NCBI GenBank assembly: GCA_035570275.1
Contig: DATMNI010000212.1
Coordinates: 1 to 44,414, forward strand
From: DATMNI01 sp035570275
Lineage (GTDB): Bacteria; Acidobacteriota; Terriglobia; Bryobacterales; Bryobacteraceae
DNA: 44,414 bases
Reading direction: 5' to 3'
Part shown: one piece after another, positions 15,974-23,640 of the stretch
Layout: every line of letters begins with the position of its first letter
Position numbering within the stretch: position 1 is the first letter of the stretch
The notes under the pieces: generated by a model
Told to the model about the DNA's origin: nothing
The model's input: the letters and a program-made list of their open reading frames with translations, nothing else
Databases searched by the model: none
Made by a program: the position numbers and the translations under genes

Positions 15974-16879
15974 CTAGTTTCGGCCCGTGCCAGCCGCGCG
16001 CTTCCGGGCTGGCTTCGCCGGTTCCGGAGCCGCGTGCGCTTTGGGCGCCTGCTGCGTGGGCTTAACCACCAGGTTCAACAGAGCCTGTTGGGATTCCACG
16101 AAGCCCGCAACCGTATGGCGGGCCAATTCCCCCAGGGTCTCTGCCGGAAGCGGGTTCATGCCGTCAAAGGCCTGGCTGGCCGTCTTGGCGTTGACCTTGA
16201 ATTGCTGGGTGGCCACGTCAAGCAGTTTCTTCTGGGCATCGATGTAGGCCTCGGCGCTCTGCCGCGCCAACTCGGCCAGCTCGGTTTTCCCGGTGGACTG
16301 GGCCTTGCCGTCGGTTTCCTTGCCGGTGGCATGAGCGGTTTCCTCCGCCAACACGTCCAGGAACTTCTTCTGGCTGCGCACGAAGGTTTCCATGCTCTCG
16401 CGCGCCAGAGCGGTCAGGTGGATGCCTTCAAACGGCTCACCGGACTTGGTGGCGTCAATCCACTGATCGGTCTGCCGCGCCGCCATGGTCAGCAGATGCT
16501 GTTGCATCCCGATGACCGTCTCGATACCGCGGCTCAACACATCGGTCAGGGCGTCAACCGGCGCCGATCCGCCGACTCGTTCCTTCACCACGGTGGTAAC
16601 GATTTCGTTCTGGCGCTGGGCCAGGTTCAACAGCACGCGCTGCGCGGCGATGAGGTTCGAAATGCCCTCGCCGGCCATTTCCGTGACTGCCGTGCCCGCA
16701 ATGTTCCGGGCCCCAGCCAACCGCCCCTGGAAGGCGCTGAGCGTGTGGGCGTTTTGCCGCATCACCAGATCCGTCAGGATCTGTTGCGAGGCGAAGAAGC
16801 TTTCAGTTCCCTGCTGCAGCCAACCCGACAACATCGATAAGGGGGAAGGCTCGCGGGCCGGAACGGTTTTCTCTGGCAT
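15974..16879 (-). CDS. Phasin-like granule protein with six internal repeats
   Basis: Phasins coat intracellular storage granules. The start at 16879 is chosen because AGGAG sits 8 bases upstream; an earlier in-frame ATG at 16927 lacks this. The 301-residue protein contains six amphipathic repeats about 46 residues apart. They centre on an (F/Y/I)-x-x-x-Q-x-x-L-L-x-L pattern at about 28-43, 76-91, 122-137, 166-181, 212-227 and 260-275. The C-terminal 25 residues are rich in Ala, Pro and Lys/Arg, like tails of PhaF-type proteins. The gene is divergent from phaR, with a strong promoter and a candidate PhaR operator between them. No PHA synthase is in the window, so the granule type is open. Confidence 0.82.
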   Translation of the reverse strand: MPEKTVPAREPSPLSMLSGWLQQGTESFFASQQILTDLVMRQNAHTLSAFQGRLAGARNIAGTAVTEMAGEGISNLIAAQRVLLNLAQRQNEIVTTVVKERVGGSAPVDALTDVLSRGIETVIGMQQHLLTMAARQTDQWIDATKSGEPFEGIHLTALARESMETFVRSQKKFLDVLAEETAHATGKETDGKAQSTGKTELAELARQSAEAYIDAQKKLLDVATQQFKVNAKTASQAFDGMNPLPAETLGELARHTVAGFVESQQALLNLVVKPTQQAPKAHAAPEPAKPARKRAAGTGRN

Positions 16880-16907
16880 GATCGTTACTCCTTTTGGCTG
16901 CAATCTT

Positions 16908-16922
16908 TGCTGCAATGCAGCA
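16908..16922. promoter_or_regulatory. Candidate PhaR operator in the phasin-phaR gap
   Basis: TGCTGC-AAT-GCAGCA is a perfect inverted repeat with 6-bp arms. It contains CTGC-N3-GCAG, the form described for PhaR binding sites in alphaproteobacteria. It lies just downstream of the predicted phasin transcription start (near 16925) and about 30 bp before the start codon, where bound repressor would block transcription. Binding here is inferred. Confidence 0.6.
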
Positions 16923-16931
16923 TGCATCTTT

Positions 16932-16961
16932 AATATATACTTAAAGGTCTGATTATGTCAA
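16932..16961 (-). promoter_or_regulatory. Strong sigma70-type promoter of the phasin gene
   Basis: On the minus strand: perfect TTGACA (16956-16961), an 18-bp spacer and TATATT (16932-16937, 5/6). The surrounding sequence is markedly AT-rich compared with the window. Start predicted near 16925. Confidence 0.65.
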
Positions 16962-17038
16962 TATAAAATTGATGGAGCGCAGCGCAGCCATGGCATGCGC
17001 CATGCGAATAAAGGCCCGATTGTAGAATTAGGCTTACC

Positions 17039-17578
17039 GTGCTGATCAAAAAATACCCCAACCGCCGCCTTTACAACACAGCCTCCAGGGCTTACGTAAA
17101 CCTGAACGATCTGGCTGCGCTCATCCGCCAGGGGGAAGAGATCCAGGTGGTTGACAGCAGGACCGGTGAGGATATCACCCGCGTGGTGCTGACCCAGATC
17201 ATCCTGGAAGATGCCAAGGAGGCGCCGACCGGGTTGCCGCTCGAACTGCTGCGCCAGTTGATCATGGCATCCGACCGGGCCGGCCAGGAATTCATCATGG
17301 GATATCTGAAATCCGCCTTCGATACCTACGGAAAAGTACAGGATGCGGTGCAAAACCGGCTGCAGGATGTGGGTTCGGCCGCTTTTTCGCCCCTGCACCT
17401 GGTGGACAGCCTGTTCACCCGTTCGCCGGACCCGAAGGCGCCTCACCCGAAGGCGCCGGACCCGAAGGCGCCAGGCCCGAAGGCGGAGGATGAACTGGAG
17501 CAATTGCGGCGCCGCGTGGCGGAAATGGAGCAGCGCCAGCAAAAGCCTCGGGCCCGCGGGAAACGACGGAAGGCTTAG
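17039..17578 (+). CDS. phaR: PhaR-type polyhydroxyalkanoate synthesis regulator
   Basis: A DNA-binding repressor that also senses storage granules and releases phasin transcription when granule surface is available. The 179-residue protein begins with the PHB/PHA accumulation regulator DNA-binding domain, signature IKKYPNRRLYNTASRAYVNL (residues 3-22). The second PHA-accumulation domain follows (about 63-107). A proline/lysine repeat (about 131-149) and a basic coiled-coil tail (EQLRRRVAEMEQRQQ) end the protein. The start is GTG, with no clear ribosome-binding site and a TAGAAT about 11 bases upstream, so the mRNA may be nearly leaderless. It is divergent from the phasin gene, its expected target. 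Confidence 0.9.
   Translation: MLIKKYPNRRLYNTASRAYVNLNDLAALIRQGEEIQVVDSRTGEDITRVVLTQIILEDAKEAPTGLPLELLRQLIMASDRAGQEFIMGYLKSAFDTYGKVQDAVQNRLQDVGSAAFSPLHLVDSLFTRSPDPKAPHPKAPDPKAPGPKAEDELEQLRRRVAEMEQRQQKPRARGKRRKA
17429..17485 (+). repeat. 15-bp tandem repeat inside phaR
   Basis: CCCGAAGGCG recurs at 17431, 17446, 17461 and 17476, a 15-bp period encoding P-K-A-P plus one variable residue, four times. In frame, so copy-number change would lengthen or shorten the linker between the PHA domains and the coiled-coil tail without a frameshift. Confidence 0.85.
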
Positions 17579-17626
17579 ATGGCCGGCCGGCGCCTGCCTG
17601 GGACTTCGAGCGCGAGGAGGAATGCG

Positions 17627-19231
17627 ATGGAATTGCCGTTGCCGGATGGAATCCATGCCGGAATGAATGCCGGAATCGACGCTGGAATCGATTTGGGGCC
17701 GCTGGCGGTATGGGCAAGTATGTTTGCCGCGGTCGATCCGGCGGGCCGGATCGCCACAGTGGAAGCCGCTCTCCAAGGCCGGCGCGGCCCATACTGGCGA
17801 GGCGAAATCGGGAAGTGGATCGGCCGCCTGGTTCCGGTCGAATTCCTGGTCCCCGATTCCGCCGCGAGATGGCGTCCCCTCGTCCGGGACGCCTTCCAAT
17901 TCCTTTTCGAGCGCCTCTCCGACCGCCGGCTGGCCACCAAAGTAGTGCAGCAATTCGAGCTCTCCGCCGGCACAGCGCCGGAGCAGCGCCTGCTGCGCCT
18001 GATCAATCAGATGCCGGGGCTGCAGAAGCTCGGGCAAGTGTTGGCGCGCAATCGCCGCCTGGCGCCCGACCTGCGCCGCGCCCTTTCCGAGTTGGAAAAC
18101 GGGATGTCGGACGTGTCGCCGGAACAGGTCCGGCGGCTGATTGAAGAGAGATTGGGGACGCGGCTGGCCGCCTACGCCGTCGAAGTGGACGGGGCCATGC
18201 TCTCCGAAGCCACCGTCAGCGCGGTCATCCGCTTCACCTGGCATTACCCCGGACGGGAACGCGAACAGGGAGTGTTTAAAGTCCTCAAGCCCTATGTGCC
18301 GGAGTGCTTCGGCGAGGACATGACGCTGCTCCAGGAGCTGGGAGAATTCCTCGCCTCCCCCAAGCGCGGCTATGGATTCGCCATCCACGACGTGAAGGAG
18401 ATGCTGGCCGAGGTGCTGCTGCTGCTGGACCACGAGCTGGATTTTCGGCGCGAGCAGGCAACCCTGTTGGAAGCCGCGAAGATGTATCGCGCCAGCATCG
18501 GCATTCGCATCCCCCGCCTGATTGAGCCGCTGTGCACCAATGACATCACGGCCATGAGCGCGGAGGCGGGCGTGAAAGTGACCGAGGCATTTCCCAACTC
18601 ACCGATCCGCCGCGCCCGGGTGGCCGAACAATTGATCGAAGCCCTGGTGGCCGTGCCGTTCTTTTCGCGCCAGGAGGAAGCCATCTTCCACGCCGACCCG
18701 CATGCCGGAAACCTGCTGTACGACGAGACGAACCGCGAACTCGTGGTTCTGGACTGGGCCCTGGCCGAGCGGCTGAGCCTGGAATCCCGGCGGCAACTGA
18801 TTCTGTTGTCGGTGATGATGACGCTGCGCAACCGCGATGGCGTCGGCCAGGCAATCCGCGATCTGAGCCTCAGCGCCGACCGGCGGAACGGCGCGCGGCT
18901 GGGGGTGATCGAAGGCTGCGTCAACCGGTTTTTCGATCAGATGTCCCCGGACGCCTCGCCGGGCACGCTGGACGCGATGCGGCTGCTGGACCGGATCGCC
19001 CTCGAAGGCGTGCGCTTTCCGCCGTCCCTGTTCCTGTTCCACAAGATCGTTCTGACCCTGGATGGCGTGCTGTACGATGTCGCCGGTCCCGGCGTGCGCA
19101 TCGACGAGGTGATCGCCCGCGAGTTCCTGACGCGCTGCGCCGCCAGCCTGGGTGTATTTCACGCCCCACTGCAATGGAAGGACTTCGCCGCCATCCAATG
19201 GAACGCGCTGCTCTATCCCGCCCGGCGGTAA
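17627..19231 (+). CDS. ABC1/UbiB (AarF)-family atypical kinase
   Basis: Members of this family support isoprenoid quinone or lipid metabolism and have a protein-kinase-like fold with weak ATPase activity. The start at 17627 follows a strong GAGGAGG site; an ATG at 17579, directly after the phaR stop, has none. Of 534 residues, the kinase part shows a Lys-containing VFKVLKP strand near 210. EVLLLLDHELDFRREQATLL matches the conserved ExD.xxEaxN region, HADPHAGN (about 355-362) is the catalytic loop, and VLDWALAE is the metal-binding DFG equivalent. Its gene follows phaR by 48 bp and probably shares a transcript, pointing to granule-lipid or isoprenoid physiology. Confidence 0.85.
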   Translation: MELPLPDGIHAGMNAGIDAGIDLGPLAVWASMFAAVDPAGRIATVEAALQGRRGPYWRGEIGKWIGRLVPVEFLVPDSAARWRPLVRDAFQFLFERLSDRRLATKVVQQFELSAGTAPEQRLLRLINQMPGLQKLGQVLARNRRLAPDLRRALSELENGMSDVSPEQVRRLIEERLGTRLAAYAVEVDGAMLSEATVSAVIRFTWHYPGREREQGVFKVLKPYVPECFGEDMTLLQELGEFLASPKRGYGFAIHDVKEMLAEVLLLLDHELDFRREQATLLEAAKMYRASIGIRIPRLIEPLCTNDITAMSAEAGVKVTEAFPNSPIRRARVAEQLIEALVAVPFFSRQEEAIFHADPHAGNLLYDETNRELVVLDWALAERLSLESRRQLILLSVMMTLRNRDGVGQAIRDLSLSADRRNGARLGVIEGCVNRFFDQMSPDASPGTLDAMRLLDRIALEGVRFPPSLFLFHKIVLTLDGVLYDVAGPGVRIDEVIAREFLTRCAASLGVFHAPLQWKDFAAIQWNALLYPARR

Positions 19232-19259
19232 TGTAGTGGGTCAGATGGGCCTGCGGCTT

Positions 19260-19297
19260 CCGGCAGCGCATGGCCCTGCTCCGGCAGCGCATGGCCC
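19260..19297. repeat. 17-bp direct repeat between convergent genes
   Basis: CCGGCAGCGCATGGCCC occurs at 19260-19276 and 19281-19297, separated by TGCT. It fills the 90-bp gap between the UbiB-like and HMG-CoA-reductase-like genes. No poly-T tract follows, so it is not an obvious intrinsic terminator. Confidence 0.7.
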
Positions 19298-19321
19298 GGC
19301 CGGAAAGCCAGCAGCCCGCGG

Positions 19322-20860
19322 CTACCGGTTGCGCCCGAGTTTCTCGTGGCTGGAGACCCAGTCGGCGGCCGAAATCGCCGCCCCGAGGGAAATCTCGCCG
19401 GCCAGCGCCACCCCGCCCACAATCTCGGCCAGCCGGTTCACCTTGCCCCTGCCATAGCATTGCAAGATCTCCAGGCACTCCCGCTGCGTGGCGAGGCTCG
19501 TCCCGCCGCCGTGGGTGGCCACGATCAGGGAGGGAATGGTGAGCGAAATATACAGGTCACCCTGGCCCGTCACTTCTGTGTACAAAACTGCCGCCGAGGA
19601 TTCGGCAATATTGGCTGCGTCCTGGCCGGTGGCAATGAACATGGCCGCGATCCCGTTGGCCGATTGTGCGCCGTTGTTGTTGGCGCCCGACAGAAAAGCC
19701 CCCACATTGGACACGCCGTGGTGGTACGTAAGCTGCTCAGGCTCAATCCGCATATGCCGCTTCAGGATGTCGCGCCCGATGACCGCTTCGGCCGTGACCC
19801 GCTTCCCGCGCGTCCGCAGGCGGTTGATATCGGAGGCCTTCTTGTCGGTAGCGAAGTTCGCTTCCAGGTAGAACTTGACGATTCCCGGGTGGTGTTCCTG
19901 GATCCACTGGCATGCCGCCAGGGTGGCGCGGCCCACCATGTTTTGTCCGGCGGCGTCCCCCGTGGAGAAGTTAAAGCGTAGATAAACGAACTTGCTGGCG
20001 AGGAATGTGTCGATATACTGCAGCCTGGCCACGGAGGAGGTGGCTTCGGCCGCCTGGCGGATGGGCGCCAGATTGGCGTGCACCCACTGCTCGAAATCGC
20101 GGCCGGCACGGGCATCCTGGAATACGAAGGCCGGCGCCCGCTGCATGGCGTCGCCCACCACGGTTACTTTCACGCCGCCACAAAGGTTCAGCACTTTGAT
20201 GCCGCGGTTGTAGGATGCCACCAGCGTGCCTTCGGAAGTGGCCAGGGGAATCAGGAAGTCGCCTTGCGCGTGCTCGCCCACCATGTGCAGCGGGCCGGCC
20301 AGGCCGATGGGAACTTGTGCCACCCCAATGAAGTTCTCGCAGTTGCCCTTGGCCGCATGCGGATCGAGCGAGTGGTGAACGATGTGTTTCAGCGCAACGC
20401 CGGATTCCGCTTCGATGAACGCGCGGCGCCGGCCGATGATTTCGGGGCTGTAGTCGTCGTCTTCGGCGCGCGGAATCGAGCGCGAACCTTGTCCGTCTTC
20501 GGCAACGCCATCCTCCACGTCCAGTTTCAGCTTTCCAAACGGGCGGGCTTCGAACGCAATCTCGATTTTGTGCCTGGTAAGGCGCAGGGACTGGCCGCCG
20601 GCGTGGACCTTGACCGTACAGCGGAGGGGAAAGGGAATCGGGTTGGCGGCGCTGACGTCGAACGAGGCCAGACGCCGGCCGTCCTCCAGATCGAGGCTCA
20701 CATGATCCATGGCCACCTGCCGCCCGTCAATCGCGATGCCGGAAACGCCCACGACTTCGGCGTCCGCCAGCCGGTTCTTGATGGCGAAATCGAAGCTCCC
20801 ATCGGTGTTCTTCAGGCTACCGACCGTGTACAGCGAGTTGAGCAAAGCAGCGGGAATCAT
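19322..20860 (-). CDS. HMG-CoA reductase-like enzyme with extra N-terminal domain
   Basis: Expected reaction: NADPH-dependent reduction of HMG-CoA to mevalonate. The 512-residue protein has a beta-rich N-terminal domain (about 1-115) not found in classical enzymes, then the reductase core. Core motifs are ENFIGVAQVPIGLAGPL (175-191), catalytic Glu in ATSEGTLVAS (E210), catalytic Lys in ATDKKASDINRLRTRGKRV, catalytic Asp in GDAAGQNMV (D302), ATHGGGTSLATQ (448-459) and a C-terminal His in SSHEKLGRNR (H505). The coenzyme motif is DAAGQNM where the family normally has DAMGMNM. All catalytic residues are present, but substrate could differ. A GAGGG site precedes the ATG. Confidence 0.85.
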   Translation of the reverse strand: MIPAALLNSLYTVGSLKNTDGSFDFAIKNRLADAEVVGVSGIAIDGRQVAMDHVSLDLEDGRRLASFDVSAANPIPFPLRCTVKVHAGGQSLRLTRHKIEIAFEARPFGKLKLDVEDGVAEDGQGSRSIPRAEDDDYSPEIIGRRRAFIEAESGVALKHIVHHSLDPHAAKGNCENFIGVAQVPIGLAGPLHMVGEHAQGDFLIPLATSEGTLVASYNRGIKVLNLCGGVKVTVVGDAMQRAPAFVFQDARAGRDFEQWVHANLAPIRQAAEATSSVARLQYIDTFLASKFVYLRFNFSTGDAAGQNMVGRATLAACQWIQEHHPGIVKFYLEANFATDKKASDINRLRTRGKRVTAEAVIGRDILKRHMRIEPEQLTYHHGVSNVGAFLSGANNNGAQSANGIAAMFIATGQDAANIAESSAAVLYTEVTGQGDLYISLTIPSLIVATHGGGTSLATQRECLEILQCYGRGKVNRLAEIVGGVALAGEISLGAAISAADWVSSHEKLGRNR

Positions 20861-20881
20861 GGCGAAGTGCCCTCTAAGCGT

Positions 20882-20910
20882 ATTGTAAAAGATCTCCCGC
20901 CCACTAGCAA
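20882..20910 (-). promoter_or_regulatory. Candidate promoter of the HMG-CoA reductase-like gene
   Basis: On the minus strand: TTGCTA (20905-20910), a 17-bp spacer and TACAAT (20882-20887). Transcription would begin near 20875, giving a leader of about 15 bases carrying the ribosome-binding site. A palindrome, GAGCT-ATTA-AGCTC (20920-20933), lies just upstream and could be an operator. Confidence 0.45.
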
Positions 20911-21063
20911 TCAGAATATGAGCTATTAAGCTCTTTAATATGTGCTAGCCTGTCTGTGACGGCATTGGCGCGGCGCCCGTCGTGCCGCGAATCGGATCGG
21001 GACGGCTCCCCCGGTCCACCTGGGTCTGCTTACCAACATGGAGATTCGGTGGAAGCGCCGCCA

Positions 21064-21100
21064 GCCTGAGGAGGCAGCCTGAGGAGGCGGCCTGAGGAGG
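21064..21100 (+). repeat. Triplicated Shine-Dalgarno-bearing 13-bp repeat
   Basis: GCCTGAGGAGGCR occurs at 21064-21076 and 21077-21089, and incompletely at 21090-21100. Each unit carries a strong GAGGAGG ribosome-binding sequence; only the last is correctly spaced (6 bases) from the ATG at 21107. Confidence 0.8.
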
Positions 21101-21106
21101 ATTGTT

Positions 21107-21835
21107 ATGTTCGACCAGCGGCTCTCTCCGCGGACGGTCATCGTCGCGCTCGGTATTCTGTTCCTGCCGTCTATTCCGCTTTCCGCTCAACAAACGTATG
21201 TCACGCGCTTCGACGCGTATGGCGGGTACGCATTTCTCAACAGCCCGCACATCGGACTCTTTGAAAACGGTTTTGCCGCGCAGTTCGGCATCAGGCCGCG
21301 CACCTGGTACTCCTTCGGGCTGGACTACAGCTTCTCGCAAGGCGATTTGACCCTCACACCGGAATTGCTGCCGGCCGCCAAACAAGCCTCATTGGGCGCA
21401 CTCTTCGGCCAGTTGAGCGCCGCCCATCAACTGCCGCCCGGCTACGCTCTGGTGATCCCGGCACGCTCCAGGACCCAGACCTTCGCCGTGGGTCCGCAAC
21501 TGGCATATCGCCACTTCGAGAAAATGACCCTCTTTCTCAGGCCGGTGTTTGCGGGAGCGATTCACGAACTGGCGACCCCGCATCCCGGAGATGCCATCGC
21601 CGCCGCGGTGGTATCGCAACTGGCCCCCAGCGGGACCAAGACGGACACGGCCGGATTCGTTGGATTCGGCGGGGGCTTCGACGTGGTTGTCTCCAGGCAC
21701 TTCTCCCTGCGCACGCAGGCCGATGTGGTGTACGACCACCTGTTCAACGACCTTTTGAATGACGGCCGGTGGACAGTCCGCTTCTCGGTCGGACCGGCCT
21801 TCAACTTCGGCAAGAACATCGCAGAACCAAAGTAA
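21107..21835 (+). CDS. Outer-membrane beta-barrel-like protein
   Basis: A 242-residue exported protein of no specific named family. A signal peptide (about 1-28, ending in PLSAQQ) is followed by alternating hydrophobic/aromatic segments typical of a small OmpA/OmpW-like barrel: FDAYGGYAFL, WYSFGLDYSF, GPQLAYRHF, FVGFGGGFDVVV, LRTQADVVYDHLF and VRFSVGPAFNFG near the end. Glycine and aromatic residues cluster as in surface antigens. Its gene stands alone on the plus strand, divergent from the HMG-CoA-reductase-like gene, with an unusual triple ribosome-binding-site repeat upstream. Role unknown. Confidence 0.7.
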   Translation: MFDQRLSPRTVIVALGILFLPSIPLSAQQTYVTRFDAYGGYAFLNSPHIGLFENGFAAQFGIRPRTWYSFGLDYSFSQGDLTLTPELLPAAKQASLGALFGQLSAAHQLPPGYALVIPARSRTQTFAVGPQLAYRHFEKMTLFLRPVFAGAIHELATPHPGDAIAAAVVSQLAPSGTKTDTAGFVGFGGGFDVVVSRHFSLRTQADVVYDHLFNDLLNDGRWTVRFSVGPAFNFGKNIAEPK

Positions 21836-21860
21836 CGCGCGTCGGCAGCTCTAAAATATA

Positions 21861-21988
21861 CCTAAGCACACCGTTTCGGAAGTTCCCTAACGTATCCGGG
21901 AAACCGCTTGCTTACGCGCGCGGCTCCGACCAGGCCGCGACCGTTAGGAAGCGGTTCCCTCCAAATACGCGACCGTATTTATGAAACG
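21861..21988. repeat. MITE-like dispersed repeat, copy B
   Basis: About 128 bp. The ends are CACCGTTTC at the left and GAAACG at the right, a short terminal inverted repeat. GGGAAACCGCTT (21898-21909) pairs with AAGCGGTTCCC (21949-21959). AAATACG-CGAC-CGTATTT (21963-21980) is a perfect 7-bp hairpin. The right end lies inside the GMC oxidoreductase gene and supplies its last codons and its TAA stop. Confidence 0.85.
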
Positions 21989-23640
21989 ATGGACTCAGGC
22001 TTGGACGGGACGTCGCTCCACGGGGCGTCCGCCGCTGGGGGAATGAAGCTCATGGCCCGCTCGGTGAGGGCGCAGATGGTCAGGCTGGGGTTAACCCCCA
22101 GGTTGGCCGCGATCACGGAGCCGTCGCAGACGTACAGGTTCCGGTAACCGAACAGACGATTGCGCCCATCCACCACGCCTTGATCCGCCGACGGGGCTAT
22201 CGGGCACCCCCCCAGAATGTGCGCCGTGCCAGGCACGTCGAAGAGGATCTCCGTTACCATGCTGATCGGGGTACCGCCGATCGCCAGGGCCAACTTGCGC
22301 GCAAATTCGTTGGCCTGCGGGATGAAGGTAGGAATGCGCTGCCCGTGGCTCTGCAGCACCCGCCGGAAGGGCCAGAACCAGGGGCGTCCCAGCCGCATAC
22401 TGATGTGCCCGTCCAGGGTCTGCATGCAAAGCAGGATCAGGGATTCACGCGCCCAGCCAAACGGGTGCAGGCTGCGCACGGTCCGCACGGGATGCCGCAA
22501 CAGAGAGCCCGCCAGAAGCTTGAGCCAGAGCAGGATGCGTTTTCGGCCGGGCTGTCCGCCGGTCAGGACGGTGGCCAGCAACCCCATGGCGTCGGACCCT
22601 GCCGGGTAGCGCGTGGCTTCGATGTGGGTGTATTGGTCCAGGTAGAAGCCGGAGCCGATGGCCACTCCCTTCGACAGGTCCTCGCGGCTGCCGGGCACGC
22701 GCACCCCGATCAGCGACTCGGCATTGGTGCGCACCCGGTTGCCCAGTTGCCCGCTGATCCCGGGCAGCGAGCCCTTTTCCTTCAGCCGGAAGAGAAGGTC
22801 CAGCGTGCCCAGCGCCGAGGCCGCGAATATCACGCCGCGGCAGGTGAAGCGGTGGCGGCCGCCGGGCATGAACGTCGAGGGAACCGTGAACACCTCGTAG
22901 CCGTTATTTCCGTCGGCGCTTCCACCGCAACCGCCACCCAGAGGCCGGACATCCACCACCTTGGTTTCGGCGAATACCCGGGCGCCCGCCTTCTCGGCCA
23001 GGTAGAGGTAATTCTGATCCAACGTGTTCTTAGCGCCATAACGGCACCCCATCATGCAGCCGCCGCAGCCGATGCAACTGGTGCGTTCCGGCCCCTTGCC
23101 GCCGAAATACGGGTCGGGATAGGTACGGCCCGGGGGCTCTCCCTCCGGCCCTTCGAAGACGGCCACTTTGGTGCGATAGAAAGTGTGCCCTACGCCGTGC
23201 TCTTCCGCGGCCCTCTGGAGGATGCGATCGGCCGGACCCATAATCCGGTTTTCCACCACTCCCAACATGCGCACGGCGGTTTCGTAGTGCCGCGGCATCT
23301 CGGCTTTCCAGTCCGCCAGGCCCACCCACGATCCACTTTCCCAGATCGAATCTCCCGGAATCAAACAGGTATTGGCGTATGTGATGGACCCGCCGCCCAC
23401 CGCACAGCCGTGCATAATCATCGCGTGGCGGAAGGGATCGATGTTGAAAAAACCGCGCAATCCGAGGCCCGGCCGCCAGATCCACCGCCAGAGCAGCCAG
23501 TTCGTGCCGGGCAGGTTCTGCGGGGTCCACCGGCGGCCCATTTCCATGACGGCCACCCGGTAGCCCTTCTCGGTGAGCCGGTGGGCGGAGACGCTGCCGC
23601 CGAACCCGGAACCGACCACAATGAAGTCGAAGTCCATCAT
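21979..23640 (-). CDS. GMC oxidoreductase, cholesterol-oxidase-like, with four-cysteine motif
   Basis: An FAD-dependent oxidoreductase of 553 residues. The ADP-binding GSGFGG (10-15), HGCAVGGGSITYAN (77-90) and the C-terminal LYVCDGSVIAANLGVNPSLT block identify the GMC fold, closest in appearance to mycobacterial ChoD-type proteins. A cluster CIGCGGCMMGC (Cys 189, 192, 195, 199) followed by YGAKNTLDQNYL is typical of this subgroup and could bind a metal or an iron-sulfur cluster. The substrate is probably a sterol-like or other lipid alcohol; true cholesterol oxidation is unlikely in this setting. The ATG overlaps the stop of a 91-residue ORF (ATGA), suggesting translational coupling. Its 3' end lies in a dispersed repeat. 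Confidence 0.88.
   Translation of the reverse strand: MMDFDFIVVGSGFGGSVSAHRLTEKGYRVAVMEMGRRWTPQNLPGTNWLLWRWIWRPGLGLRGFFNIDPFRHAMIMHGCAVGGGSITYANTCLIPGDSIWESGSWVGLADWKAEMPRHYETAVRMLGVVENRIMGPADRILQRAAEEHGVGHTFYRTKVAVFEGPEGEPPGRTYPDPYFGGKGPERTSCIGCGGCMMGCRYGAKNTLDQNYLYLAEKAGARVFAETKVVDVRPLGGGCGGSADGNNGYEVFTVPSTFMPGGRHRFTCRGVIFAASALGTLDLLFRLKEKGSLPGISGQLGNRVRTNAESLIGVRVPGSREDLSKGVAIGSGFYLDQYTHIEATRYPAGSDAMGLLATVLTGGQPGRKRILLWLKLLAGSLLRHPVRTVRSLHPFGWARESLILLCMQTLDGHISMRLGRPWFWPFRRVLQSHGQRIPTFIPQANEFARKLALAIGGTPISMVTEILFDVPGTAHILGGCPIAPSADQGVVDGRNRLFGYRNLYVCDGSVIAANLGVNPSLTICALTERAMSFIPPAADAPWSDVPSKPESIVS

Noticed and set aside
16034..16840. A 268-codon plus-strand frame opposite the phasin gene
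   Set aside because: The repeats seen in it are the antisense of the phasin repeats.
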